Positions 33,344 through 41,702 of a DNA stretch of 64,000 nt are shown one piece after another. Under the pieces are notes generated by a model, which was given only the letters and a program-made list of their open reading frames with translations, searched no databases and was not told the DNA's origin. The position numbers and the translations under genes were made by a program. Numbering within the stretch: position 1 is the first letter of the stretch; each line of letters starts with the position of its first letter. This stretch comes from a virus: the IMG/VR virus record IMGVR_UViG_3300017917_001739, positions 1 to 64,000 of that record. One strand, written 5' to 3'.

Positions 33344-33769
33344 ATGGATTGGACATATAACGATCAACCATTTGTAGATGCAAAAGGATGGTTCGGATTT
33401 ATCTACGAAATTACTTGTATCCCTACTGGTAAAAAATACATAGGTCGAAAATATTTTACTTCAGCAAAAACAAAACAACCACTTAAAGGACGTGTAAATA
33501 AAAGACGTTCGAGAGTAGAAAATGATTGGAAAGATTATTGGGGATCTTCAAATGTATTACTTGCTGATATAGAAAAGTACGGAAAGAATTTATTTAAACG
33601 TGAAATAATTCGTTTATGCAAAACAAGAGGAGAAGTAAATTATTGGGAAGCCAAACTTCAATTTGAAGCTGACGTGTTAAATGCACGTTTAGAAAATGGC
33701 GAGTTTTCTTACTATAATGAAAACATCATGATGAAATTTACTCGCAAGAACATAGGAAAATTAAAATGA
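33344..33769 (+). CDS. GIY-YIG-type endonuclease-like protein
   Basis: The 141-residue protein has FGFIYEITC and GKKYIGRKYF, the GIY and YIG strands, and a conserved Glu further on (VNYWEAKLQFE). Such single-domain proteins are common in T4-like phages, often as free-standing endonucleases. Here it is embedded in a tightly packed gene run with no sign of an intron, so a processing or repair function is also possible. Confidence 0.65.
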   Translation: MDWTYNDQPFVDAKGWFGFIYEITCIPTGKKYIGRKYFTSAKTKQPLKGRVNKRRSRVENDWKDYWGSSNVLLADIEKYGKNLFKREIIRLCKTRGEVNYWEAKLQFEADVLNARLENGEFSYYNENIMMKFTRKNIGKLK

Positions 33770-34824
33770 CATATTTACTACTGATAAATGCATTATTTTT
33801 ATCAGGAATTGCTGCTTTTTATGCAGTGAGTGGTCTTATAGCAATATTTGCAACTGCAGTAATTCCCATCGCAATTATGGGAACAGCTTTAGAAACAGCA
33901 AAGTTAGTTGTAGCTTCATGGCTTTATAGAAGATGGAACGATATCACTCGAATAATGAGATGGTATTTTAGTGCATCATTAATCGTATTAATGCTTTTGA
34001 CAAGTATGGGTATTTTTGGATATCTTTCAAAAGCACATTTAGATCAAGCAGTACCATCAGGAGAAATATCTTCAAAAGTATATCTTTTAGATGATAAAAT
34101 TAAATATCAAAAGGGTATAGTTGATCGAAACAATAAAACGATTAAACAATTAGATGATTTAGTAGAACAATCTATTGGAAGAACTACAGATGAAAAAGGT
34201 ATTAATTCTGCTACTGAACTTAGAAGAAAACAAGAACAACAAAGAAACAAATTAGTATCTGAAATAGATCGTGCACAAGCTGAATTGAATAAATTAAACA
34301 ATGAACGTGCACCTATTGCTTCACAATTAAGAAAAGTTGAAGCAGAAGTGGGACCAATTAAATACATCGCAGCACTTATATATGGTGATAGAATAGATGA
34401 AAATTTATTAGAAAAGGCTGTAAGATTTGTAATTATTGTAATCGTATTTGTTTTTGATCCATTAGCAGTAATGATGTTGATTGCTTGGAATAGAGAAATG
34501 GCATTGCAAGGCAAAACACCAAATAATTCGCCAATCATACCATCAAATATACCAGAAGCGAAACCGATAAAGATTATAGAAAAAGTAGTTGAGAAAGTAA
34601 TGAATAATGTTGTAGATCCTGCTACACAAAAGTTAAGAAAAAAACTTCAAGTAATGGGAACTCTATATACTGAAAAGAAAAGAAAGTTGAGAGAATCATT
34701 AAAGCCAAAAGCAACTGATGAAGAAGTAAGACCAACTGCTTTTTATGAATTGGATAAAACAGATATATATGATAAGGTAAGCAGACCAACTGATGCAAGA
34801 CCTGAAAAATTTAATAGAGAATAA
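33766..34824 (+). CDS. Polytopic membrane protein with coiled coil (352 aa)
   Basis: Three N-terminal membrane helices (about 5-45 and 67-88), a cytoplasmic or periplasmic coiled coil (about 105-190, DKIKYQKGIVDRNNKTIKQ onward), and a fourth membrane helix (FVIIVIVFVFDPLAVMMLIA). This architecture is frequent in T4-like marine phages. It overlaps the GIY-YIG gene by 4 nt and is followed by a holin-like gene, so a lysis or membrane-remodelling role is possible. Confidence 0.6.
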   Translation: MTYLLLINALFLSGIAAFYAVSGLIAIFATAVIPIAIMGTALETAKLVVASWLYRRWNDITRIMRWYFSASLIVLMLLTSMGIFGYLSKAHLDQAVPSGEISSKVYLLDDKIKYQKGIVDRNNKTIKQLDDLVEQSIGRTTDEKGINSATELRRKQEQQRNKLVSEIDRAQAELNKLNNERAPIASQLRKVEAEVGPIKYIAALIYGDRIDENLLEKAVRFVIIVIVFVFDPLAVMMLIAWNREMALQGKTPNNSPIIPSNIPEAKPIKIIEKVVEKVMNNVVDPATQKLRKKLQVMGTLYTEKKRKLRESLKPKATDEEVRPTAFYELDKTDIYDKVSRPTDARPEKFNRE

Positions 34825-34826
34825 AA

Positions 34827-35225
34827 ATGACTGAGAATAATAAAATTGATATAAAAGGATTATGGCGTCCGATGATGGGATGGATGTACCTTTTAGTATG
34901 TATAACTGATTTTATAATTTTTCCAATTTTATGGAATTTGGCACAAGCAACATATTTAAAGAATTTAGTGTTTACTCAATGGAATCCTTTAACGTTACAA
35001 GGTGCTGGATTTTTTCATATAGCAATGGGTGCTGTATTAGGAATATCAGCATATGGTAGAACACAAGAAAAAATAAATGGAGTAAACCCACCAAATTTAG
35101 CATCACCAAGTTTAACGAATGGTAATAATGGAGTTGGAATGACAGCTTCAACAGTAGCATCGTCATTACCACCATTAAGAAGACCATCACCAAGTCAACC
35201 AAATCCTCCTGTAATCGGAGACTAA
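34827..35225 (+). CDS. Holin-like membrane protein
   Basis: Starts GLWRPMMGWMYLLVCITDF, the Trp-Arg-Pro entry seen in three-helix holin-like proteins, with membrane helices about 16-38 and 60-75 and a short Pro-rich C-terminus. WNPLTLQGAGFFHIAMGAVL is typical of the T4-like marine phage version. Holin function is a family inference, since the endolysin gene is 20 kb away. Confidence 0.55.
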   Translation: MTENNKIDIKGLWRPMMGWMYLLVCITDFIIFPILWNLAQATYLKNLVFTQWNPLTLQGAGFFHIAMGAVLGISAYGRTQEKINGVNPPNLASPSLTNGNNGVGMTASTVASSLPPLRRPSPSQPNPPVIGD

Positions 35226-35228
35226 ATA
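35222..35228 (+). promoter_or_regulatory. Putative late-promoter motif CTAAATA
   Basis: CTAAATA overlaps the stop of the holin-like gene, 14 nt before the ATG of the basic protein at 35243. Confidence 0.35.
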
Positions 35229-35242
35229 ATTAGGAATATATT

Positions 35243-35392
35243 ATGGCAAAACGAGCATCAAATTATGGAACAAATACTAAAAAAGATGCACGTCCTAAAA
35301 AAACAAGTATTGGACGTGGACATTTTAGTAAAAAAACATTAAATAAATCTAAAAGAAGATCTTTTAAAAAATATCGTGGTCAAGGTAGATAA
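35243..35392 (+). CDS. Conserved basic phage protein (49 aa)
   Basis: The chain MAKRASNYGTNTKKDARPKK, then IGRG and the ending KKYRGQGR, belongs to a short basic family that I know from many T4-like marine phages. TAGGAA precedes the ATG. Probably binds nucleic acid or is virion-associated. Function unknown. Confidence 0.6.
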   Translation: MAKRASNYGTNTKKDARPKKTSIGRGHFSKKTLNKSKRRSFKKYRGQGR

Positions 35393-35519
35393 AAAAAAGA
35401 AATGTTGTGGTAATTGTGGGCATAAAGCTCATAAATCCCCATTACGCAAAAAAGTAGTTGGTGGAGATAGTACACCAATAGAAATAGAAATATGTTCAAC
35501 AAAATCAAAGAACGTTTAA
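35376..35519 (+). CDS. Small Cys-rich, zinc-finger-like protein (47 aa, GTG start)
   Basis: From a GTG at 35376 the frame gives a Lys-rich start, then CCGNCGHKAHK and a final Cys, so a CxxC-H-H or CC-C-C zinc site is possible. It overlaps both neighbours. The GTG start and lack of a clear ribosome site limit confidence. Confidence 0.4.
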   Translation: MVKVDKKKKCCGNCGHKAHKSPLRKKVVGGDSTPIEIEICSTKSKNV

Positions 35520-35617
35520 TTACACATATAAATTCTCATAGAGAGTTTTATATACAATATGCAGCAGTATGTTTCCTTTTGGTATGCGTACTTATTGCAT
35601 TCAACTTAACACACTAA
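35492..35617 (+). CDS. Membrane micro-protein (41 aa)
   Basis: MFNKIKERLI then a membrane helix (YAAVCFLLVCVLIAFNL). It overlaps the gene before it by 28 nt, and the next ATG follows by 1 nt. One in a string of four tiny genes. Confidence 0.45.
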   Translation: MFNKIKERLITHINSHREFYIQYAAVCFLLVCVLIAFNLTH

Positions 35618-35618
35618 T

Positions 35619-35747
35619 ATGCATTATAATTTTGAATTTTTAAAATCGTCACCTCGTATCTGTAAAAAAGAACTAAAGACGATTAAATATTTAATATTAC
35701 CATTGATGGCAATATTTGTATTGCTATTATTCACTATTGTATTATAA
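35619..35747 (+). CDS. Membrane micro-protein (42 aa)
   Basis: A basic N-terminal half and a C-terminal membrane helix (YLILPLMAIFVLLLFTIVL). Its TAA overlaps the next ATG (TAATG). No family recognised. Confidence 0.45.
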   Translation: MHYNFEFLKSSPRICKKELKTIKYLILPLMAIFVLLLFTIVL

Positions 35748-35815
35748 TGGATCCAGTTATATTGGTTGCTGGATTGATTATATTAGCAGTAGAAATTTAT
35801 ATTCGATTATGGTGA
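35747..35815 (+). CDS. Possible membrane micro-protein (22 aa)
   Basis: A frame of 22 residues, hydrophobic with a C-terminal Arg-Leu-Trp, placed exactly between the TAATG of the previous stop and the start of the next gene (ATGGTGA). Placement is the only evidence. Confidence 0.35.
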   Translation: MDPVILVAGLIILAVEIYIRLW

Positions 35816-35997
35816 AAAAAGTCGATAAGTATAAAATGATACTTACTTATCCAAATAAAGATGGTAGCGAAAAAGAGTGGCACGAATTTATACAAGATAA
35901 ATATAGTAATATAGAAAAATTAGTAGAAAAACATTATGAAAAGGGTGCTCTTGCTGTTGAACTTATTCTTATAGAAGAAGACGTTTTATTGCAATAA
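35809..35997 (+). CDS. Small hypothetical protein (62 aa)
   Basis: The ATG at 35809 overlaps the preceding stop. A further upstream start would cover two micro-genes and was rejected. The chain alternates beta and alpha (KMILTYPNKDGSEKEWHEFI, ALAVELILIEED). Function unknown. Confidence 0.5.
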   Translation: MVKKVDKYKMILTYPNKDGSEKEWHEFIQDKYSNIEKLVEKHYEKGALAVELILIEEDVLLQ

Positions 35998-36006
35998 AAA
36001 TATTAT

Positions 36007-36576
36007 ATGGAAAAACTTGGTAATTATAAAATGGTCATTACTGGTCATTTAGGAACAATCGGAAATACAATTTATAGATATTATTCTGGACAATCTAATT
36101 GGCAAGTTATTGGTTATGATCTTAAATCTTCACAAAATCTTCACGAACAAACAATCTATTCATCATTTATTTCAAACTGTAAAGATGCAACTCATATTGT
36201 ATTAAACGCACATACAGGAGAACAACATTCTTGTTTAAAAGAATTACATGAACTTTATGGAACTTCAAAAAAACTTTGTATTGTAATTGGAAGTATGGCT
36301 ACTTCTTATTGGGATGAAGAAAGTGAAGTACAATATGGATTTAATGATTATTGGAAATATAAAAAATTATTAGATAAAGAAACAAGAAGAATACAAAAGT
36401 TACACACTCCATTTAAAGTTACAATGATTAGACCATCTTGGGTAGAAACACCATTAGCGAACGAATATACTGGAAAAAAACTTACAGTAGATAACGTTGT
36501 AGATATGATTAAATATGCAATTGAATATGAAGATTATATTCATTTTCCAACAGTTGAACTAGAAGCAAAGGAGTAA
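36007..36576 (+). CDS. Short-chain dehydrogenase/epimerase-like protein
   Basis: The 189-residue protein has a Rossmann start MVITGHLGTIGNTIYRY (G-x-x-G-x-x-G) and YWKYKKLLDKE, which supplies the Tyr-x-x-x-Lys pair of extended SDRs, followed by the VTMIRPSWVETP segment typical of NAD(P)-dependent epimerases. It is short, about two thirds of usual length. Next to an aminotransferase and an FkbM methyltransferase, it suggests sugar or small-molecule modification. Confidence 0.65.
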   Translation: MEKLGNYKMVITGHLGTIGNTIYRYYSGQSNWQVIGYDLKSSQNLHEQTIYSSFISNCKDATHIVLNAHTGEQHSCLKELHELYGTSKKLCIVIGSMATSYWDEESEVQYGFNDYWKYKKLLDKETRRIQKLHTPFKVTMIRPSWVETPLANEYTGKKLTVDNVVDMIKYAIEYEDYIHFPTVELEAKE

Positions 36577-36577
36577 T

Positions 36578-36682
36578 ATGTTTTATATTTGGCACACATT
36601 ATTAATTGCGAGTTTTATTGCTTTAGCATTTGGTATGGGTTATAGTATGGGTAAAAAATCAATTAAGAGAAAAATAAAATAA
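36578..36682 (+). CDS. Membrane micro-protein (34 aa)
   Basis: One membrane helix (LLIASFIALAFGMGYSM) and a basic tail (KKSIKRKIK). AAAGGAG precedes the ATG, and its TAA overlaps the ATG of the aminotransferase gene. Confidence 0.5.
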   Translation: MFYIWHTLLIASFIALAFGMGYSMGKKSIKRKIK

Positions 36683-37902
36683 TGTATGAATTAAGAAATA
36701 TTTCTCACGGAGAAATAGAAAAAACAGTTGTAAAAACTGACAGATATTGGATAGTAATGTCTGATGGCACAAAACTATTAGACATGCAATCAGGCAATAG
36801 TGCTTATACACTTGGTTATAATAATACTGAGATTATAGAAGCAATGAATGATAAATTAAAGAATGTAACTTTTATTCGTGGAAATACTGGAGAAACTGAA
36901 GCTGATACAAAAGCAATGGCACAATTTGCGATGAATGCTGGTAAATTTGATGTTTTGGCTTGGGCTATCTCAGGAAGTAGTGCAGTTGAAGCTGCAATTC
37001 ATATGAATGATCTTTATTGGAAAAGAGTAAATCCAGAAAAAGAATTAATTATTACTATGGCTCCAGGATATCATGGAACAACTCATTTAACAAGAGCAAT
37101 GGGCAATCCATATACAATGGAGTTTCCGCACAATCGTATTCGTTCTGTAAATGCGCCAACATGGCAATTTTATACTGAAAGAGAAAAAGCAGAAAAAACG
37201 TCATTAGAATTATTAGTAAAACGTTTTGAAAGAGATTCAAAAACTATTGGTGCCTTTGTAATGGAAACATGTCCTTGGATTCATGGAATATTACCATACA
37301 GTGAAAATTGGTGGAAAACAGTTCGAGAACTTTGTACTCGTTATAATATTAATATGATTACAGATGATGTAGCAATATGTTGGGGTAAATCATTATCTTA
37401 TTTTGGATATAGTACTGCAGGATATAATATTAAACCAGATATTACAGCAATTGGTAAAGCATTAACTGCAGGATATGCACCACATGGAGCAGCACTTGGA
37501 AACGAAAGAATTGGTTCAGTATTAAAAGTGAATGAGTGGGAATGGGGACATACTTGGCAACCAAATATGGCTGGTATAGGTGCAATGAAAAAAGTAAAAG
37601 AAATAATTGAAAGAGATAATTTATTCGAAAAAGGTAAAAATATTGTAGAAAAATTAACATTAATTGGAGAAGAATTAAAGGCAGATGGTTTTGTAACAAA
37701 CATGAGAGCATCTGGGTTATTTCTTGCTCTTGACACTAAAGTAGGTCTAGGATTTCAGAGCATTTCTAATTTTGTAAAAGCTGGTTTAACTGCAACAACA
37801 ACACAAACAGGAGCAATAAAAATTATTTGCAATTTATTGGCAGATGACGAGTATTTCTTTGAATTACGAAAAAGATTACGTGTTTTCTTTGAAAAACAAT
37901 AA
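36682..37902 (+). CDS. Class III PLP-dependent aminotransferase, copy 1
   Basis: The 406-residue protein has the fold-type I class III pattern: WAISGSSAVEAAI (phosphate-binding), APGYHGTTHLTRA, MITDDVAICWGK with the PLP-nitrogen Asp at 228, and the Schiff-base Lys at 259 in ITAIGKALTAGYAPHGAAL. The usual DE-V is D-D-V. A paralogue lies at 57241. Family members use glutamate, ornithine, beta-alanine or glutamate-1-semialdehyde. The real substrate is not evident. Confidence 0.8.
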   Translation: MYELRNISHGEIEKTVVKTDRYWIVMSDGTKLLDMQSGNSAYTLGYNNTEIIEAMNDKLKNVTFIRGNTGETEADTKAMAQFAMNAGKFDVLAWAISGSSAVEAAIHMNDLYWKRVNPEKELIITMAPGYHGTTHLTRAMGNPYTMEFPHNRIRSVNAPTWQFYTEREKAEKTSLELLVKRFERDSKTIGAFVMETCPWIHGILPYSENWWKTVRELCTRYNINMITDDVAICWGKSLSYFGYSTAGYNIKPDITAIGKALTAGYAPHGAALGNERIGSVLKVNEWEWGHTWQPNMAGIGAMKKVKEIIERDNLFEKGKNIVEKLTLIGEELKADGFVTNMRASGLFLALDTKVGLGFQSISNFVKAGLTATTTQTGAIKIICNLLADDEYFFELRKRLRVFFEKQ

Positions 37903-37931
37903 TTGCTTTGCAAGATATAATAGTATATAAT
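37903..37931 (+). promoter_or_regulatory. Sigma70-like promoter with TGCAAG box
   Basis: TTGCTT (37903-37908), a 17-nt spacer starting TGCAAG, TATAAT (37926-37931). Expected start about 37938, only about 5 nt before the ATG at 37943, which has no ribosome site. Confidence 0.7.
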
Positions 37932-37942
37932 TATTAAATATT

Positions 37943-38398
37943 ATGCCTAATTGGTGTTCAAATACAGCAAACATATCACACGAAGATCCTTCGAAAATCG
38001 ATCTTATCGAGCACGAATGCAATTCACCACAACCATCCCAACTATTTGAAAAATTATTTCCAAATAAAGAAAACGATACATGGGATTACGATTGGTGCAT
38101 TGAAAATTGGGGAACTAAGTGGGAAGGAACTATTACAGGATATAATCGTAATTCTCCAAATTCCATTACTATTGAAATGGATACAGCTTGGTCACCACCA
38201 ATAAATTTTTATGACCATATAGTAGAAAAACATGGATATAATGTTGAAGCATACTATTATGAACAGAGTGTAGGATTTGTTGGATGGTATAATAATGGTG
38301 ATGATGAATCTTTTGAAATGATAAAATCTAATTGGGAAATTCTTCCTGTAGAAATAGCCACACATTATAATTTAACTGAAGAAGATTTTAATGGTTAA
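37943..38398 (+). CDS. Api92/DUF1281-like ferredoxin-like-fold protein
   Basis: Begins MPNWCSNTANISHEDPSKID and contains CIENWGTKWEG and AWSPPINFYDHIVEKHG, the conserved pattern of the DUF1281/YubB family often found in phages and plasmids. Function unknown. First gene of a transcript running into FkbM methyltransferase and rnh, overlapping the methyltransferase by 8 nt. Confidence 0.7.
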   Translation: MPNWCSNTANISHEDPSKIDLIEHECNSPQPSQLFEKLFPNKENDTWDYDWCIENWGTKWEGTITGYNRNSPNSITIEMDTAWSPPINFYDHIVEKHGYNVEAYYYEQSVGFVGWYNNGDDESFEMIKSNWEILPVEIATHYNLTEEDFNG

Positions 38399-39230
38399 AG
38401 AATCTGTTATAATTACATCTGCGACTGGAAGAAAATACCACGTAGAAAAGGGTGATGGTTTTTATACACAAAGACTTGCTTCTGCTGGTTATCAAGTAAA
38501 CAATTTGAGATATTTTAGATCTTGTACAAAAAATGCAAGAACTATTATTGATGTAGGTGGTCACTTAGGAACAAATACAATAGAATATGCTACATGGGCA
38601 AAATCAGTTAAAACTTTTGAACCCACTTCATACTTAAGAGAATGGTTACTTAAAAATATAGAATTAAATAAAGTAAAGAATCCTTCTCCTAAAGGATGGT
38701 ATGTAATCGATAAAAAGAAAAAAATTTATGCAGATCTTACACTAACTGGAGATATAGAAGTATTTCCTTATGCTCTTAGTGATGTTGAGGGAAGAGCGAC
38801 TATTATCGATCATAATAAATCTTCTGGGCATAACCATTTAGAATTAGATTTTAATGGAAAGAAATTAACTAAAAAGGGTTGGATTAAAAAGGCAGCAAGT
38901 CGTTCTAAAAGAACTACACCAAAATTTGTTTATACTAAAACATTAGATAGTTTTGAATTTAAAGATGTAGATGGAATTAAAATAGATGTAGAAGGATTAG
39001 AGTTTCAAGTAATTAAAGGTGGTTTAGAAACTATAAAAAAATACAGACCAGTTATTCAAACTGAAATACAAGAAAATATGTGCCGAAGAGCAGGTTATGA
39101 AGCGAACGATTTATGTAAATTTATGGCAGACTTAGGATATAAACAATCTCTTTCTGATGGTACAATCGTAGAAGCATCTAAGTTTGTAGAGACAAAAGGT
39201 AAAATAGATAGATTTTGGTTACCAGCATGA
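38391..39230 (+). CDS. FkbM-type methyltransferase
   Basis: The 279-residue protein has the SAM-binding motif IIDVGGHLGTNTIEYA, the KTFEPTSYLREWLLKNIELN acidic loop, and the FkbM signature DGIKIDVEGLEFQVIKGGL. Members methylate hydroxyls of sugars or small molecules, so a secondary-metabolite or glycan substrate is expected, not DNA C5. It overlaps rnh by 4 nt. Confidence 0.8.
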   Translation: MVKESVIITSATGRKYHVEKGDGFYTQRLASAGYQVNNLRYFRSCTKNARTIIDVGGHLGTNTIEYATWAKSVKTFEPTSYLREWLLKNIELNKVKNPSPKGWYVIDKKKKIYADLTLTGDIEVFPYALSDVEGRATIIDHNKSSGHNHLELDFNGKKLTKKGWIKKAASRSKRTTPKFVYTKTLDSFEFKDVDGIKIDVEGLEFQVIKGGLETIKKYRPVIQTEIQENMCRRAGYEANDLCKFMADLGYKQSLSDGTIVEASKFVETKGKIDRFWLPA

Positions 39231-40090
39231 TTCTTATAGATTATTCACAAGTAGCAATTTCAAATATATTATCGTTTAAACCTGATTTAGTTAAAGGTGG
39301 CGATGCTAATTCTGTAAAAAATATTATAAGACATGCTGTTATTTCTACTCTTAAATTTTATAAAAAGAAATATGCTGACTATGGAGAATTAGTAGTTTGT
39401 GCAGATGGTAAAGACTATTGGAGAAAAAGAGTATTTCCTTTATATAAAGCACATCGTAAACAAGCGAGAGAAGATAGTGGTTTAGATTGGAAATTAATAT
39501 TCGATACAATGTCAGAAATAAGAAAAGATTTAGTTGAATATTTTCCATACAAAGTGATGCATTTAGATAACACAGAAGCTGATGATGTGATTGCGACATT
39601 AGTTAAATCGTATCCATTAGAAAAACATATTATAATATCTTCTGATAAAGATTTTAAACAGTTACAAAAACATGGTAACGTAGAACAATTTTCACCAATA
39701 CAAAAGAAAAAAGTTACATTAAGATATGATGAACTTGACAATTTTATTATAGAACATATAGTACGTGGTGATTCTGGAGATGGTATTCCTAATATATTAT
39801 CTCCTGACGACATATTCACTCAACCTGATGCACGTCAGCGACCAATTACTAAAAAAAGACTTACACCTTTTTTCAGTAAAGGTATTAATGCTTGTGAGAA
39901 TGATGAGCAAAGACGTAATTGGGAAAGGAATGAAGCATTAGTAAATCTTGATAAAATCCCTGAAGATATTACTAAAAATATAATGGAAGTGTACTTGAAT
40001 AACAAACCAAAGGGTGATAAGATGAGTATATACACTTATCTTATGAATAATCGTTGTAATTTATTATTACAAGAAATAGAGGAGTTTTAA
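39227..40090 (+). CDS. rnh: RNase H, T4 Rnh 5'-3' exonuclease family
   Basis: T4 RNase H removes RNA primers from Okazaki fragments. The ATG at 39227 overlaps the previous stop. The 287-residue protein has the FEN-1-type acidic residues: ILIDYSQ, VVCADGKDYWRK, NTEADDVIATL, ISSDKDFKQL, and VRGDSGDGIPNI in the helix-hairpin-helix part. Length is close to T4 Rnh (305). Confidence 0.9.
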   Translation: MILIDYSQVAISNILSFKPDLVKGGDANSVKNIIRHAVISTLKFYKKKYADYGELVVCADGKDYWRKRVFPLYKAHRKQAREDSGLDWKLIFDTMSEIRKDLVEYFPYKVMHLDNTEADDVIATLVKSYPLEKHIIISSDKDFKQLQKHGNVEQFSPIQKKKVTLRYDELDNFIIEHIVRGDSGDGIPNILSPDDIFTQPDARQRPITKKRLTPFFSKGINACENDEQRRNWERNEALVNLDKIPEDITKNIMEVYLNNKPKGDKMSIYTYLMNNRCNLLLQEIEEF

Positions 40091-40488
40091 TGACGAAGTA
40101 TATTTGGGAAATCTTAGAAGAGATAAATAACGATATAACTAAGATTAATAACTATAAATCAAACACAGCATTAAAATTAATATTACAAAATAATTTTGAT
40201 GTTAATTTAAAATGGTTATTACCAGAAACAACCCCACCATATAAATCAGCTGTTGAACCATCAGGAATGGCAGCATCTAATTTATATATGGAAGCAAAAA
40301 AGTTTTATATCTTTAGAAGAGCAGATTTACCTGCTTTAAAAAGAGAATCTTTGTTTATTCAATTATTAGAAAGTGTAGATCCAAAAGAAGCAAAAATTAT
40401 TCTTGCAATTAAAGATCAATCATTAACTAAATTGTATAATAACATAACTAAAGAAGTAGCAAAAATGTTACTTCCATCACTAACATAG
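40090..40488 (+). CDS. DUF6433-like conserved phage protein
   Basis: A 132-residue helical protein with LILQNNFDVNLKWLLPETTP and PYKSA, typical of a small family placed directly after rnh in T4-like marine phages. TAATG coupling to rnh suggests a DNA-metabolism role. Family number given from memory. Function unknown. Confidence 0.55.
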   Translation: MTKYIWEILEEINNDITKINNYKSNTALKLILQNNFDVNLKWLLPETTPPYKSAVEPSGMAASNLYMEAKKFYIFRRADLPALKRESLFIQLLESVDPKEAKIILAIKDQSLTKLYNNITKEVAKMLLPSLT

Positions 40489-40492
40489 GAAA

Positions 40493-40750
40493 ATGTTAAA
40501 AATAAGTAATATTGTAGAAAAGTCTACAAATAAATCTTATCCAGCTGAAATACGTGGTTGGGAAGAAAATAAATTAACAACAGTCCATCGTTCATCTGTT
40601 ACAAATAAATTAGAAACGAATGAATTTACTCTGTTCCATAAAGATAATGGAATATGGGAAAACGATTTATATACTGTTAAATATCCTAAGATTGATAAAA
40701 CAACTAAAATAGAAACATTAGTAAGAGTTCCAAAAAAACAATCAAAATAA
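40493..40750 (+). CDS. Hypothetical protein (85 aa)
   Basis: A beta-rich basic protein with no known motif (YPAEIRGWEENKLTTVHRSS). AGGAAA precedes the ATG. Probably on the rnh transcript. Confidence 0.55.
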   Translation: MLKISNIVEKSTNKSYPAEIRGWEENKLTTVHRSSVTNKLETNEFTLFHKDNGIWENDLYTVKYPKIDKTTKIETLVRVPKKQSK

Positions 40751-40756
40751 ATTATT

Positions 40757-41185
40757 ATGAAGTTAGTGCCGAAAATACGAACTAAGTTCGCTACTTTGCG
40801 AAACGAAGTTTGTCATATTGATATAAATGGATTTCAATTAAAAACAACTGTAGATAATATTGATGAGTTGTTTGAAGATCCAATCATAAGATATTGTGTC
40901 AATTCAGTATTTTTCGTATTAGATAAATCAAGACAAGATTTAATCAATCATAACTCACCAAACGTTTTATCAGGTTTCGATAATGTCGCAAATATTGAAA
41001 ATCAAAGAGTACATATAAAAGTTAAAGTCGATGATATAGATAACACTTATCCTCGTTATTGTGTCAAAGATTCTACTGGAACATCATGGGATATTCATAC
41101 AAATAAAGATGCTCCAAATAATTTACACAAAATCAACTATGAAACTGGACTACTTGATAAGGAAGAGTCAACTAGCATACATTAA
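40757..41185 (+). CDS. Hypothetical protein (142 aa)
   Basis: The chain has a beta-strand-rich pattern (QLKTTVDNIDELFED, VHIKVKVDDIDNTYPRY) and four dispersed Cys. No signal peptide. TAATG coupling to the next gene. No family recognised. Confidence 0.55.
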   Translation: MKLVPKIRTKFATLRNEVCHIDINGFQLKTTVDNIDELFEDPIIRYCVNSVFFVLDKSRQDLINHNSPNVLSGFDNVANIENQRVHIKVKVDDIDNTYPRYCVKDSTGTSWDIHTNKDAPNNLHKINYETGLLDKEESTSIH

Positions 41186-41394
41186 TGTCAAATAAAACAT
41201 TCTTTTTAAAACCTAAAAAATACGTTAGAAAAAATAAAATAGTAAGTTTTAAATCTATTTGTGCTGATGTTGATAGACTTCAATCTGATGCGAATAAATT
41301 GGGTGGAGTAGTTAAGTCATATATAGACGAATTAAAGAGAAAAATAGATAATATTAAGAAGTCCGAGAGACATATAAGTCAATATGACGACTAA
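41185..41394 (+). CDS. Small basic coiled-coil protein (69 aa)
   Basis: Basic N-terminus (FFLKPKKYVRKNKI) and a helical remainder (VKSYIDELKRKIDNIKKSE). Its stop is followed by the TAAGTCATTGATTT element and an early-type promoter, so it ends a transcription unit. Confidence 0.5.
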   Translation: MSNKTFFLKPKKYVRKNKIVSFKSICADVDRLQSDANKLGGVVKSYIDELKRKIDNIKKSERHISQYDD

Positions 41395-41405
41395 GTCATT
41401 GATTT
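41392..41405 (+). repeat. TAAGTCATTGATTT element, copy 1
   Basis: A 14-base element found five times in the window (four direct, one inverted), each next to an early-type promoter. Here it is 28 nt upstream of the -35 and is followed by a T-rich tract shared with the copies at 60164 and 62123. Confidence 0.6.
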
Positions 41406-41432
41406 ATATACCTTTTTTATTTTGCAGAAGTA

Positions 41433-41461
41433 TTTACTTTATAGCTAAAATATGCTAGAAT
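41433..41461 (+). promoter_or_regulatory. Early-type promoter with extended -10
   Basis: TTTACT (41433-41438), 17-nt spacer, TAGAAT (41456-41461) preceded by TATGC, like the T4 early consensus TATGCTATAAT. Near-identical to the promoter at 60215. Confidence 0.7.
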
Positions 41462-41494
41462 ATACTCATAAACAAATAAAATAGGAGTTATATT

Positions 41495-41701
41495 ATGGGA
41501 CAAGTTAAAAATTGGGTAATGGAAATGGAAGACGATGCATTCGTATTATCTAGAGAAGAATTCGCCAAAAAACATGGTGAAAGACAAGCTAAGAATATAT
41601 TTGATAAATTACAAGATCCAGAGTTTGATTTAAATGACGCACAACAAGCGATGGCTGAAGTTGCATTAGATTTACAAATAGCATCAGAGGAGGGTAGATA
41701 A
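41495..41701 (+). CDS. Small acidic protein (68 aa)
   Basis: First gene after the early-type promoter, with TAGGAG upstream. Helical and acidic (WVMEMEDDAFVLSREEFAKK, DLNDAQQAMAEVALDLQI). Small acidic early proteins of T4-like phages often bind host targets, but no function can be assigned. Confidence 0.55.
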   Translation: MGQVKNWVMEMEDDAFVLSREEFAKKHGERQAKNIFDKLQDPEFDLNDAQQAMAEVALDLQIASEEGR

Positions 41702-41702
41702 T

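Noticed and set aside
33344-33769. GIY-YIG gene as evidence for a group I intron or homing site
   Set aside because: Neighbouring genes are intact and no intron-like structure or split gene is visible.
38391-39230. C5-cytosine methyltransferase to supply 5mC for the TET-like enzyme
   Set aside because: The motifs (DVGGHLG, KIDVEGLE) are those of FkbM O-methyltransferases. No PCQ or ENV motif is present.
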